64,000 nt of DNA from Posidonia oceanica (taxonomy: Eukaryota > Streptophyta > Magnoliopsida > Alismatales > Posidoniaceae): the NCBI GenBank assembly GCA_037176725.1, contig JAZBRS010000044.1, positions 6,138,001 through 6,202,000 of the forward strand, read 5' to 3'. A program made the position numbers and the translations under genes. The notes under the pieces were generated by a model. The model saw only the letters and a list, made by a program, of their open reading frames with translations. It did not search any database and was not told the origin of the DNA. Shown here piece after piece: positions 1 through 10,803 of this stretch (the stretch's first letter is position 1; every line of letters starts with the position of its first letter).

Positions 1-3000
1 CCTGTAGAACCTACACCAGCAGCTCACCCAAGAACCAAGCAAAAACCGACATCTAAACTTTACCCCATGAACCCAAACCAAACCATTTCCTCCCTCAAAC
101 AAAAACCAACCTCACCAGCACCCAACCTTCTCCCCAGAACCGGTGCCACCCTCTGCAAGACCAACTTCACTAGCAAACCCAAATCAGAACCCAATTCCCT
201 CCCAAATCAGATTCCAAGCAAACCAACACATCTCCTCTCCCTCAGACCAAACCCAAACCATCTTCCTCGAACCCACGCTTCCCCCAGACCCGACCAAGCC
301 CTCAGCAAGCCCTCCAGCTCACCACAGCACCCTTACAGCTCATTCCCTTCACCACAGTCCAAATTCCATTAACTCCTCCTGGCACCCTCGCGACTTCTGT
401 GGCCAACCTCGATTCAAGCCACCCTCCTAACGGTCATGGCCATCACCATAGCCCGTGTCACCACCGTCCGACTTCACCTCTCACCCGCTGAGACTGCCAC
501 AACCCAGAGCTTGCCAGATTCTTTGATTTGAGCAACGACTTTATTGCTCAAGCCCCTGCCAGCCTCCCAGACCTCGAGCCACTCCCCACCTTGCGCTTGA
601 TAGCCCCCAATCGCTCTCACATCCCCTCTGTGGCCTGACATTCACTTGGACCCAAAAACGACCCAAACAAAACCAATGCAATTCTTCCCGTTCTAGATGG
701 CCACACTCTATTCCAAGCATCCAGAGAGCATCCTGAGTGTTCACTCAAGCGAACCCCATCCTCCCCACTGCTCCTAGAGCCCTGGAACACCCAGACGACC
801 CTCGGCCCCCACTGGTTCCAGTGCCGGAACCACATCCGGACCCGGCGCAGCGCAACCATCTTCTCTCCGTCCAGAAAGCTTCGCCTTGCTCCCACGGTCG
901 CGCCGGACCAGTCGCCAAGCTCCGCGGCCGCTTCGATAGCATTCTCTGGTTCTGTCTCAAAGCGCCGGCCATCCTCGCGTCGTCAGCTTGCTTCGGCCGA
1001 CACCACAGGTAGTTTTCTTTCCCTGGGGGTTCGCCTGAACCCCCTCTTGCCTTCGGGCTTTTCCTTTTTACTTTTCGTTGCCTGTACTCTCCTCCCGAGG
1101 TCACCGGACCTCTGCTTCTTCCCCGGCGACGTCGCCGGCGCCCGCAGACCTCCGGCGTTGCCTTTTATCTTCAGCATGTTACTGTAGCTTTATTTTGTTT
1201 TTTTTGTTTTTATTTACATTAACATAAAGTACATTAGTTTCTGTTATTTACATACCGGTCCTCCATTTAGCTATTTTACTATGCTTGTGTATAGTTTGTT
1301 TATTTATTTCTGTAATGAAATCATGTTAATATTACTGTGTGCCCCTTGAGTTTTCATTTTCATGCACTTAGGTCCACTGCCATGTTTAATACCAAGTGTT
1401 TATTTGGGCATTTTGCAGCCTAATCCCTGTGCTATCTATATCTGCAACTTGGTCCTTTTTATTTGATTTTTCATTTAATCCCTAAGCTAACTGCATGCAA
1501 CATTAATAAAAAGTATCCCTTCTTTGTTTATTTACTGTCTGGTCCTTAGCATGCTGTGGTCTTCTGGCTTTTTGCATCCAACCCCTTGCATTTAGTCACT
1601 CTTGCATTTAGATCCTCCACAGTCTATTGTCATTTGTTTTTTCCCTTTTTATCATACTGCATTGCATGATATCACCTTAGGTTTAGATTATTACATCTAG
1701 GTCCACACAGCATGCATCCTTATTCCCCTTTTCGCTTTAAAAATTGTAAAAGAGCCCTTGATCTTGGTTTATTTGCTTTTGGGCCCCTCTGAGCTTTGAA
1801 TATGTGTGTTTCCTTTTTGCAAGAAAGCCCCCCCTGTTTTGTTGCACAGAGGTCCTCCCATTGTGTTTTACTTTCATGTGCTTTTCCCTTGGCCTTGCTT
1901 TCAAACCTAGAGCCTGTTTAGGTTGCACCCAAGTTTTCAAACACCACTGTGATTGTACATGCCTATTTTCTTCCTGGATTTGTTATTTGGCCCTGGTTTT
2001 CTTGGAATTTGCACATAGGTCCCTAGGACCACCTTTTTTGGTTTTTTTTGTTGTTTCTTGGCTTTGTTCCTTCTGTCCGAACTTTTCCGAGGTTGCAGGA
2101 GACTCCCCTACGGGTTCTCTTTTGGGATTCGTGCCCATTTACTAGTTTTTTTGCGTTCAGGTCTCTAAAGTTTTTTGAAATTGCACTTAGGCCCCCCTTT
2201 TCTTGCATTTTGCACTCATCTGCCCTAATTAACCTTGCATTTAGTCCATGCATCCTTGCATTAGCACCCTCGCACACATTTGCATTCTTTTGCACGCATT
2301 TGGGGTTAATTTGCACATAAACCCTTGCACTCTTCCTATCTACACATAGGTCCTCCCCCTTTGCATTTTTGCATACATTGCACCCCTTTTTTTACTGCAC
2401 TCAGTCTCGTAGGACACTTTTGAGCACGCTTAACTCCCATTTACATGGGAGGACCTGTTTTGCACACCCCTATGACCCATTTTTACACTTAGATCCCTTT
2501 TTCTCCCCTGTTCTGGCCCCTCTGCCTTGAAGCTGGGATATCTTCCGATCCGACCTTCAGATCTTCGCAACTAAGTTACCTGGACGACCCTGGTGGAGCG
2601 CTCTTCAGCATGGACCAAGCATTTCTCAGATCAGGCCTCAGATCTCCAAGGTAAGTCCTCCTGAGCCCTTGCACAGCATTCATTTGCACACCATTTGCAT
2701 TTCATGCATTGTTTTCGCGTCTCGTTTTCCGTGCATGTAGATTAGGGCCTCCCCCTTTGTCTAGCAACTCTGTCTCCCCTCTTCGCGTACTCGCAAGTGT
2801 TTTGGGTTAAGTTTTCCCTCGGATTCGCTACTGATTGCGGTCTTCTTCCCCCTTTTCCATGATCCGATTGCACAACAAGCTTTGGGCAGCGTGCGAGACA
2901 CATCGTGGGATGGTTTAGTGGGAAACGGTCACAGAATAGTGGCGATCCTTCCACTTGCTTCCTCTCCCCTTCGCAGGTCTTCACACTTGCATTGTGTGGT

Positions 3001-3104
3001 TCTTCCAGTGTCTTGTTCTTACACTTGCACCGCTTATCTCTCCTTTGCATCTGGGCTGGCAGCCCTAACTGCTCGGTTGACGCCCGTCATGTCGTCTAAT
3101 CTCC

Positions 3105-3605
3105 CCCTTTGCTTGTTATACCTCTGCATTACGTGACTTTTCCGATGTTTTGCTTTTACGTTTGCATCACTTGTTTTTCGCCCGGATTTGCTTTCATCTT
3201 TGCTTGTCGTACCCCTGCATTGCGTGGCTTTTCCGATGTTTTGCTTTTACTTTTGCATCACTTGTTTCCTCGCCCGGATTTGCTTTCGTCTTTGCTTGTC
3301 GTACCCCTACATTACGTGGCTTTTCCGATGTTTTGCTTTTACTTTTGCATCGCTTGTTTTCCGCCCGGATTTGCTTTCGTCTTTGCTTGTCGTACCCCAG
3401 CATTGCGTGGCTTTTCCAATGTTTTGCTTTTACTTTTGCATCGCTTGTTTTCTCGTCTAGATTTGCTTTCGTCTTTGCTTGTCGTACCCCTGCATTATGT
3501 GGCTTTTCCGATGTTTTGCTTTTACTTCTACATTGCTTGTTTTTCGCCCGGATTTGCTTCCGTCTCTACTTGTCGTACCCCTGCATTGCGTGGCTTTTTC
3601 GATGT
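3105..3605 (+). repeat. ~92-bp tandem repeat in 5' LTR
   Basis: About five and a half copies of a roughly 92-bp unit. Each contains TTTTCCGATGTTTTGCTTTT, then a TTGCATC-CTTGTTT stretch, then CCCGGATTTGCTTTCGTCTT, and ends in GTACCCCTGCATTGCGTGGC. The copies start near 3136, 3226, 3318, 3411, 3501 and 3592. The same block is in the 3' LTR at 24749-25250. Confidence 0.9.
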
Positions 3606-4130
3606 TTGTTTCCCTTGTTCCTTGCACCGTTTCGCGTGCCTGCATTGTTTCTTGCGCCGTTTTGTGCGCATGCCTTATTTCTTGCATCGTTTCGTGCACA
3701 TGCTTGTCTTTCTCGCATCGTTTTGCGCACACGCTCTGTTTTGGCACCGTTTCGCGTGCCCGCTTTGTTTTCTCACACCATTTTGCGTGCTTGCTCTGTT
3801 TTGGCACCGTTTTGCGTGCCCGCTTTGTTTTCTTGCATCATTTTGCATGCTTGCTCTATTTTGGCACCGTTTCGCGTGCCTGCTTAGTTTTCTTGCATCG
3901 TTTTGCGTGCTTGCTCTGTTTTGGCATCGTTTCATGTGCCGCTTTGTTTTCTTGCACCCTTTTGCATACCGCTCTTTTTTCTTGCACTGTTTTGTGTGCC
4001 CACTCTGCTTTCTTGCACTGTTATGCGTGCTGCTTCGTCTTTTACATTGTTTTGCGTGCTGATCTTGTTTTCTCGCACCATTTCACGTGCCATTTCTGTT
4101 TCTCGCATCGTTTTGCGTATTTTACGCCGT
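3606..4130 (+). repeat. 30/60-bp tandem repeat in 5' LTR
   Basis: A run of units alternating TTTTGGCACCGTTTCGCGTG and TTTTCTCGCACCGTTTTGCG, giving a basic period near 30 bp and a higher-order period near 60 bp. It begins and ends in more degenerate copies. Because 30 and 60 are multiples of three and the unit is T-rich, long but meaningless reading frames stay open on both strands. The 3' LTR has about two more 60-bp units (25251-25905), so the tract changed length after insertion or during replication. Confidence 0.9.
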
Positions 4131-4741
4131 TTTCTCTGCATTGCATGGTTTTACCGCTGTTTTGCTTTATCGCCTGCATTCGCATATAGGGCAGTGATGC
4201 TTACTGCCTGGAGTTCACACGAACCAGGGTTTCGCTCGGTTCAGAACATAGACAGCGCTGCTGAGCACTTAGATTGCACGTTTAATTCCTTGCATCGTAT
4301 TCCAACACTTAGAGGATACCCTTGAGCATCTACTTAGGCATTCACGGCATTTAGGCATTCAAAGCATGCATTTCCCTTCAAAAGCGAGCATAAGCCTAGA
4401 AAGACCGCTTCTCGGGCGTGTCGGGGGTGCCTAACACCTTCCTCGTGCGTAACAGGAGTCCTTACCCTTTCTCTGGCCCGCAATGACCCTTTTACCCTCG
4501 TCCTTGGTACGCGACATCCTCTTTGCATAGCATTTGCATTGAACTGCATCTTCTTGTGTGGTTTTGCATGTTCTTCATGCATCTCCCCGGTTTTCCTCGT
4601 CTCCTAATTGAGTAGACTAGGTGGCGACTCCCCTTTTTCCTTTATCTTTCCCTCCTCCACGTCGCTCCATCCGTGAATACCTCTCTCTCTCTCGGGCGTT
4701 CTCCGGTCCGAATCCTCGAAGAGAAAGGCACGTTCACAGGC

Positions 4742-4759
4742 TGGCGACTCCGTTGGGGA
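4742..4759 (+). other. Primer binding site, tRNA-Arg-like
   Basis: TGGCGACTCCGTTGGGGA begins three bases after the 5' LTR end. Its complement ends in ...CGGAGTCGCCA, a tRNA 3' end with CCA tail and an acceptor arm pairing with GACTCCG, as in plant tRNA-Arg. Ogre elements are known to use tRNA-Arg. The exact isoacceptor was not checked. Confidence 0.8.
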
Positions 4760-5910
4760 ATTCTAGACTCCGGCTTTCGCTTTTGGCTTTCGCTCGCTTG
4801 CCTTTGCATCTTTGCTTGCCTTTGTGTCTTTGCTTGCCTTGTGCTTTTGCCTTGCCTACTTGCTTGTCCGCCTGTCTTGATTCCCCGTAGGTCGCACAGT
4901 GGTGACTTTGCTAAGGATTCAGACTCTGGCTCTCTTCTCTGGCTTTTTGCTTGCTTTGTTTTTGCTTGCCTTGCCTGTTTACCTTGCTTTGTTACCCGCT
5001 TTACCTTTACATGCTCTATTGCTTACCTGTTCTTTACTTATTTATCTGCTGGCTTATTGTCATTTTATTTTCTCGCATAATACATGTCTAAATACTTGTT
5101 TGGCACCTATATATGCCTTTTGACTGGTAATTGCTTTGTTTTACACCTTTGCTATGCCACTGCACATGCACATGCCACACATGCTATGCCTTTTGACATG
5201 CTAAGTGTTTCTTTCCACTATCATGTCCACATACACTTAGCACATAAGATGACCATGCTTTTTGAAGTGTTGTGTGTTGATTGCTTGCCATGATTGGGTG
5301 TTTTGTTCCCCTTTCGCTTTAGGATTAGGAACAACTAGAGACATGTTGCTCCCCCTCCCATGGCAAATAAAAACAGCAAGTAAAAGCCACATCTAGGATC
5401 CACTAGAGACCTCAACACACCTTCACCCCTTGGGTTAATAAAATGCGCAAGATTAAAAAACTTTAATCATTTTGCATGAAGCATCATATAGGACATGCAT
5501 CTTCTCATCCCTGAGTCTGCCTATTAGTTTGAGAAGGATGGTCCCGGTCTCTTGTTCAGCTGCTTTGGCACAGGACAAGTTGATCGGTCTGTCCCCCCTT
5601 GTCAGGGGTCGTGTTGGTGTTGATAGCGAGTACAGCCCATGCTTAGGCAGGGTCAAGGCCACTACAGCACCACTCGTCATACCTGAACTCTGGGCCAGGG
5701 TCTAGACGAGAGCCTTATTTTCTGACTGAGTCGGTGACCCGCACACTTGTGAGTCCGAAGTAGACAACCTACTAGGACACACTAGATTGGTGAGAGAGAG
5801 CATGCTAGATAGCATACCATCTGCATGATTGCATTCATACCACCAACTAAGCATTTGCTTTTCCCTTCAGGTTCTAACACCTGTTTGTTGTTTGCAACAG
5901 AGATCAGTGA
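4760..5910 (+). other. 5' leader of element 1
   Basis: Untranslated leader between primer site and gag. The first 350 bp are rich in CTTGCCTTTGC-like pyrimidine runs. A degenerate second copy of the primer-site neighbourhood lies near 4891-4940 (GTGGTGACTTTGCTAAGGAT). A more mixed-composition part follows (5300-5900). No convincing ORF is seen before 5911. Confidence 0.6.
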
Positions 5911-8880
5911 GTGAGTTCCCTTGTCGGGGCTCGAGTGTTTCACTTCACTGACGCCTCTGCTGCGCCTTCTGTTCTCGACCCTCCCTTCCTGGAGCTATTT
6001 GCCTTTGCGAATATAGCTCCTCCTAGGCATCTTTCTTCACCCTTCTGTCGCAGCCCGGTTCTTACCCGCTCTCGGTCAGCCATGGCCCAGCGCACTCTTG
6101 AGCCTTTACTCACTTCTGCTGTTCCGGAGGGTCCTATTTCGGTCCCTTCGACCATTGTTTCCATTCCTCCTGTGCCTTCAGTGACTCTGGGGTTTCCCCC
6201 TCTGTCGACTAGGGCACCCCAGCATCTTGTGGGGCAGTGGCAGACTCACACTACTCAGGACCCGGTCACCGATCCTGTCTTGGTGACCTATGCTTGCGCT
6301 CCTAAGGCGCCTCCGCCCCCTCCTTCCCTGGGTTTTGTCGCTTCTAACGCCCACCTTGCTGCGGCGACTTCTGCCTTAGGATCTTATCCTCCTGGACAGT
6401 CTGAGTCCTCCCCATCTGGTCCCTCGCTGGCATTGCAATTCAGTATTCCCACTGATGGGACTCCTGAAGAGTGGTACTAGCGCTTGGCAGAGCTTGCCCA
6501 GATCTTTCAAGGCCTGGCTCTGTCCGCCCGCCCCCTCTAGTTCCTTCTGCACCTGAGGTCCCTCTGCATTCTGTTCCTGCTCTCCAGGCGTTCCCTGCTA
6601 CATTGCCGCCCCGGCCATCACCCCAACTGCTCTCTGTTCCGGTGATAGGGGCGCAGCCTCCCCTTGCTGCACACACTTCATTCACTGCACAGCATGCACC
6701 TCCCCCATCTGGTGGCCAGCCCCTCGGGCTGGTTCGAGCACAGCATTTCTCTGGCTCGCTACCTGGCACCGTGCCACTGTAGCAGCTGTTGCTCCCACAA
6801 TCTCCACGATTCACTACACCGCATCCTGCATATCCCCATCCAATGCATCAACAATTCCCTCCCCCTGCATACTTCACACCACCCACTGCACATCTGCATG
6901 GATACGCCGGCCATCCCATTGCTTCACCCGGCAACGCGATGGTGGATTCGGAGGAGCACCTTGGTGCGACTCATACGGCGTATGCAGTCCCCACCCCTAC
7001 TGTCCCATCTCCTTTGGCAGCAACTTCAGGATCTAACGACGACAGGTTCTCGACAAGTGCAGGGTGTGGACTTCCACTCCTACCAGTTCCGGGACCTCTG
7101 TTGCTTTCCAGAGGCGGTACTCCCATCGAAATTCAAGATCCCGGCATTTGACAAATACAATGGTAGGGGCTGCCCCATCGCCCATTTGAAGGCGTATTGC
7201 AGAGACTTGGCTCAGCTTTAGGCTAATGACAGGTTACTAATCCGCCTGTTTCAAAAAAGTCTGACTAGCCCGGCCCTCAAGTGGTTCACGTCATTTGATA
7301 TGTCCACCATTAAGACTTGGAATGACCTAGGTAGGGCGTTCCTAGAACAGTATTCCTTCAATCTTGACCTGGTCCCTAAGCACGAGGACCTCGTCGTTCT
7401 CAAGCAGAGGAACAACGAGCCGTTCGGGGAGTACGTCGGCCGTTGGCGTGCCCTAGCTGCACAGGTTCACGATAGACCCTCTGACGAGGAATCTATCGAG
7501 ATTATCATTAGGGGCGTGCAACCATCCACTGGCGCTCTGCTTGCCATTCAGGCTGTCACTAGCTTTGCATCTCTAATTCGGGTCGGCACACGCGTGGAGA
7601 GTACTCTTCGGAGCGACAATTTCTCAGCACTCTCTGTCTTCGCCAAGCAAGCCACATCCCCCAGCGGTGGCGGTAGCAGCAGCAACACTAACAACAACGG
7701 CGGCGGTAACAACAACAACCCCAGGAGGAGGGATCCCCCACGGCCCGCAGTTGCTTATGTCGACTCTCCTACCGCTCCTGTTCACATGGTAGCTCCGCCT
7801 AGCCCGAATCAAGTAGTGTATGCACCTACACCTAGTGCACCTCACACACCACAGATCACCACCACCGCCCGACCGGTCTACTCAGCCCCACCGGTTCGGC
7901 AAGGACAAAACCAAGGGCAGAGACGGCCCCACCCTCAACGCAACTACACTCAACTGGTAGAGCTGTTGAGCACCGTTCTTCCCAAGGTCACGTCACTCCT
8001 CACACTCCCCGAAATCCGCCCACCACCGAATCCTCTTCCAATGTGGTATAGGATGGATCACTTCTGCGATTTTCATCGAGTAGTCGGGCACTTGACGAAT
8101 AATTGCTTCACTCTACGGGGAGCCGTGCAGGACCTGATTGACCGGAAGGTCATCAGTATCAACACTCAGGAGGCAACATCTTCTTCCACCCCTCCACCAG
8201 CATCCCCTTCTGCATTAGGAGCAGCTCGTCATAATCCAAGCATCGTCCACCTACCCCTGCCTGAGCATTCTGGCCCAGGAGGCACGGGGACTTCAGGTGT
8301 GCACTCTCTCTTCCCCTCTGGGTCCGCTACGTCTGTGGTGGACCCTTCTGATCTGATTCAGGATCTTTCTGTGCCCATCTCTTCTTCTCTTTATCTTGCG
8401 ACGCTTGCCAGCTCCGAGTCGGAGATTCACATGATCCAACTGGACGCCAAGCCGGAGCGTACCGCTGTGAGGCCCACCATACAACCAGAGGCTCCACCCC
8501 CCATCTGCCTGTAGGCCAGACCCTAGCCAGAACTAGCACAGCCTCCCCAGCTACAACCTTTACTTGCCCACCAATTGGCTAATCCCTCGGCAACCCTTCT
8601 CGAGCTCGCAGCTTGTGTTCCCCTGGTTATTAACTTAACCCGGGATACCCACCGCGTTCATTATGACTATGCCACAGAGATGTGTGCAGATGTCATGCGA
8701 TCGAGGAGGGTGTACAGACCCGCTGCCCCAGCAACCAAACCTGCAACCCCAATAGCCAGGCCTAACCCCCCTGAACCTACTCCACCTGCAAGCCAACCAC
8801 CAACAGACCCATCTCCACCTGTAAGCCAGCCTCCAGTAAGCTAATCCCTTGATCTTCCCCCTGCAGAACCTACCACCAAA
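5911..8880 (+). pseudogene. gag: gag (broken), element 1
   Basis: Structural polyprotein that would package element RNA in cytoplasmic particles. The likely start is the ATG at 6082 (MAQRTLEP) or 5911 in the same frame. A proline-rich N-terminal part is followed by the retrotransposon gag core in frame 1 (about 7090-7620; landmarks FKIPAFDKYNG, HLKAYCRDL, WNDLGRAFLEQY, GEYVGRWR). A Gln/Asn/Gly-rich linker and a zinc-knuckle variant of the form C-x2-H-x4-H-x4-C (about 8070-8110) come next. Stops interrupt frame 1 at 6478, 7219, 8512, 8524 and 8842. The frame moves to frame 3 near 6490-7090 and back, so at least two indels are present. Family assignment is firm; the exact N-terminus is not. Confidence 0.85.
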
Positions 8881-10803
8881 ACCACTATCCCTGCCACCAA
8901 AAAAGACCAGCCTTCAGCTGACATAACGGCCCAGCTGAAAAAAGTCAAGGCTGACATATCCATCTGGGACCTGATCCATTCTTCCTGCGAACACCGAGAG
9001 GCTTTCCTCCGTGTGTTCCAGGCCGCCCATGTGTCCTAAACCATCGAGCCTTCAACTCTAGAGAATATGGTAGGCATGATCGCGGAACCGCAGGTCATCT
9101 CTTTCTCGAGCGATGAACTGCCTCCAGCGGGGACTAACCATAATCAACCCCTGTTCATCACAGTGCAGTTCAAAAGGTTCCGCATTCCCCTCTCGCTGGT
9201 CGATAATGGGTCAGGCCTTAACGTCTGTCCCCTGCGCACAGCACTGAAGCTCGGATTCAAAGCCGAGGACATCACGCCTATTGTGAAGGGAATGACTTCT
9301 TTTGATAACACGCACCATGATTCTTTGGGGATCCTGGTTATTCCTCTTACCATTGGCCCGGTCGAATTCGATGTTGAGTTTTATGTTGTTGACTTGGAGC
9401 CTTCTTTTAATCTTCTGCTTGGGCGCCCTTGCCTGCACAAGCATCAGGTGATCCCCTCGACCCTCCACCGAATGATCAAGTTTCGCTATGATGACGATGT
9501 TATCATTGTAATGGTGGAAAACTTTGACAAGGAACCGGTAGAGGTGGTCTCTTCTGTATCTCGGCCAACTGTCCAATTTGATCCTAAGCCGTCGGATACT
9601 TTATACCGCGTTAACCGTTTTGAGCCGGTTAACTTTATTCCTCTTCTTGAGCGTGTCAGCTCTCTGGCCGTTCATTGCAACCCTTCCAGGATGGTCAAGA
9701 ATGTTTGTCGTAGGTGGGGCTATGAGAAGGGAACGCCACTTGGGCGTCACGAGCAAGGGATCGCCGAGCCGGTTACTACCGAGGAGCGTGGAAAATTCCA
9801 AGGCCTGGGATATGAATGGCAACCCCGCGATGGTGAGCACCTGGATTCAGTGAGGCGAAAGCTCGTGATCCCTCGAGACCTCGCTAACTTCGTCAGTGCA
9901 GGTATTCTCGACCCGAACACGAGCCCAACAACAGCCCAGCCGGGACCATGCCAGAGCCCTACACTGTCGATAGAGGAGTGGGTCTGCATAGAGGACTGTT
10001 ATTCTGATGAAGAGCAACCTGGCACGATTGTCCCAGCACAGTCCAAGGAAGAAGCTCAGATCAGCCCTGCAATCTCCCAGTCTGTTTGCCTGGCCCTCCC
10101 TTGTCCTGATACAACGGCAGATTCAGCATGGCCTATGCCAGAAATGATGGTTTCTTCTTCTACAGCTTCACTAGTGCCTATGATAGCCAGTTCAGTAGCT
10201 CCAGGATCACGAGCACCTCTGCAGGCACCAACCGCTTGTCCACTCGTGGCCGCAACTGCACCAGCATTGAGGTTACCTTTTCCGGGGGTGCAATCAGTCA
10301 GTTCAGGCGACGGCATGACTCAGCTTGCCTCATCCGTAGCTCCACAAGCAAAGCAGGCGGCACTATCAACCATACCGCCGTTAGCTTCAGCCGATCTAAT
10401 GTTGTGGAAGACCCTTGCCGCTACTACAGAGAAACAACCACCATCACACACGGCTGCCGGCGCTTCATCCCTCAGAACAATCGTCCAGCTTTTGGACCAT
10501 CAGAAGAGCGCCTTTGCCTCCCCTCCAGTCGCAGCGCTATCCCTGTTGGCACCCCTGTCAGTGGCATCTCTGACCAGCCTATTCACCTCTTTGATCCCTC
10601 CAGTGCCGCAGCCAGTCGCGCCAGGAGGGCAGTCAGCCAACCAGCTAGTAACAGAGCAGGTATCCAGCCCGATGATATGTTTAGAAGCCAGAGCAGGCCC
10701 CGTAGGTGCAGGAATCGCCGGGCGGGATTCTGAAGAGGTTGCTTGTGCCTATTACGTCGACACGCCCTCCGAAGACGAGGAAGGTGCGACTGCAGAAGCC
10801 TAG
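8881..10803 (+). pseudogene. Protease region with G-patch-like motif, element 1
   Basis: Aspartic protease that would cut the Gag-Pol polyprotein. Frame 1 continues from gag through a stop at 9037. The open part starts at 9067. The active-site motif is VDNGSGLNVCP (about 9196-9230), the D-N-G-S form usual in Tat elements rather than D-T/S-G. The flap and LLLGRPCLHKHQ follow (about 9415-9450). At about 9715-9830 is a G-patch-like stretch (GYEKGTPLGRHEQGI, then GKFQGLGYEW), typical after protease in Tat/Ogre. The rest (9900-10800) is a low-complexity Ala/Pro/Ser linker ending in a TAG at 10801. Ogre elements are reported to splice out an intron between protease and RT; no such intron could be demonstrated here. 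Confidence 0.87.

Larger units (their letters stand above)
1..4738 (+). repeat. 5' LTR of element 1 (partial, first ~1.87 kb missing)
   Basis: Position 1 aligns with 21648 in the 3' LTR and the match runs to the shared terminal CGTTCACA at 4738. It is about 130 bp shorter than the matching part of the 3' LTR, and the difference lies in the 60-bp tandem repeats near 3600-4130. The sequence has a C-rich, proline-codon-like part (1-1140), a T-rich middle (1190-2700) and a repeat-rich part (3100-4130). A 16-bp palindrome lies at 1123-1138. By eye 361-600 has about 14 substitutions against the other LTR, but 1201-1500 has only two. No TATA box or poly(A) site could be assigned with confidence. Confidence 0.93.

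Noticed and set aside
3109..4062. Long Phe/Cys-rich open frames in the 5' LTR, and their counterparts at 24753-26102
   Set aside because: They arise because 30/60-bp T-rich tandem repeats stay open in several frames and on both strands. The predicted peptides have no domain, and two or three overlapping frames are equally open.
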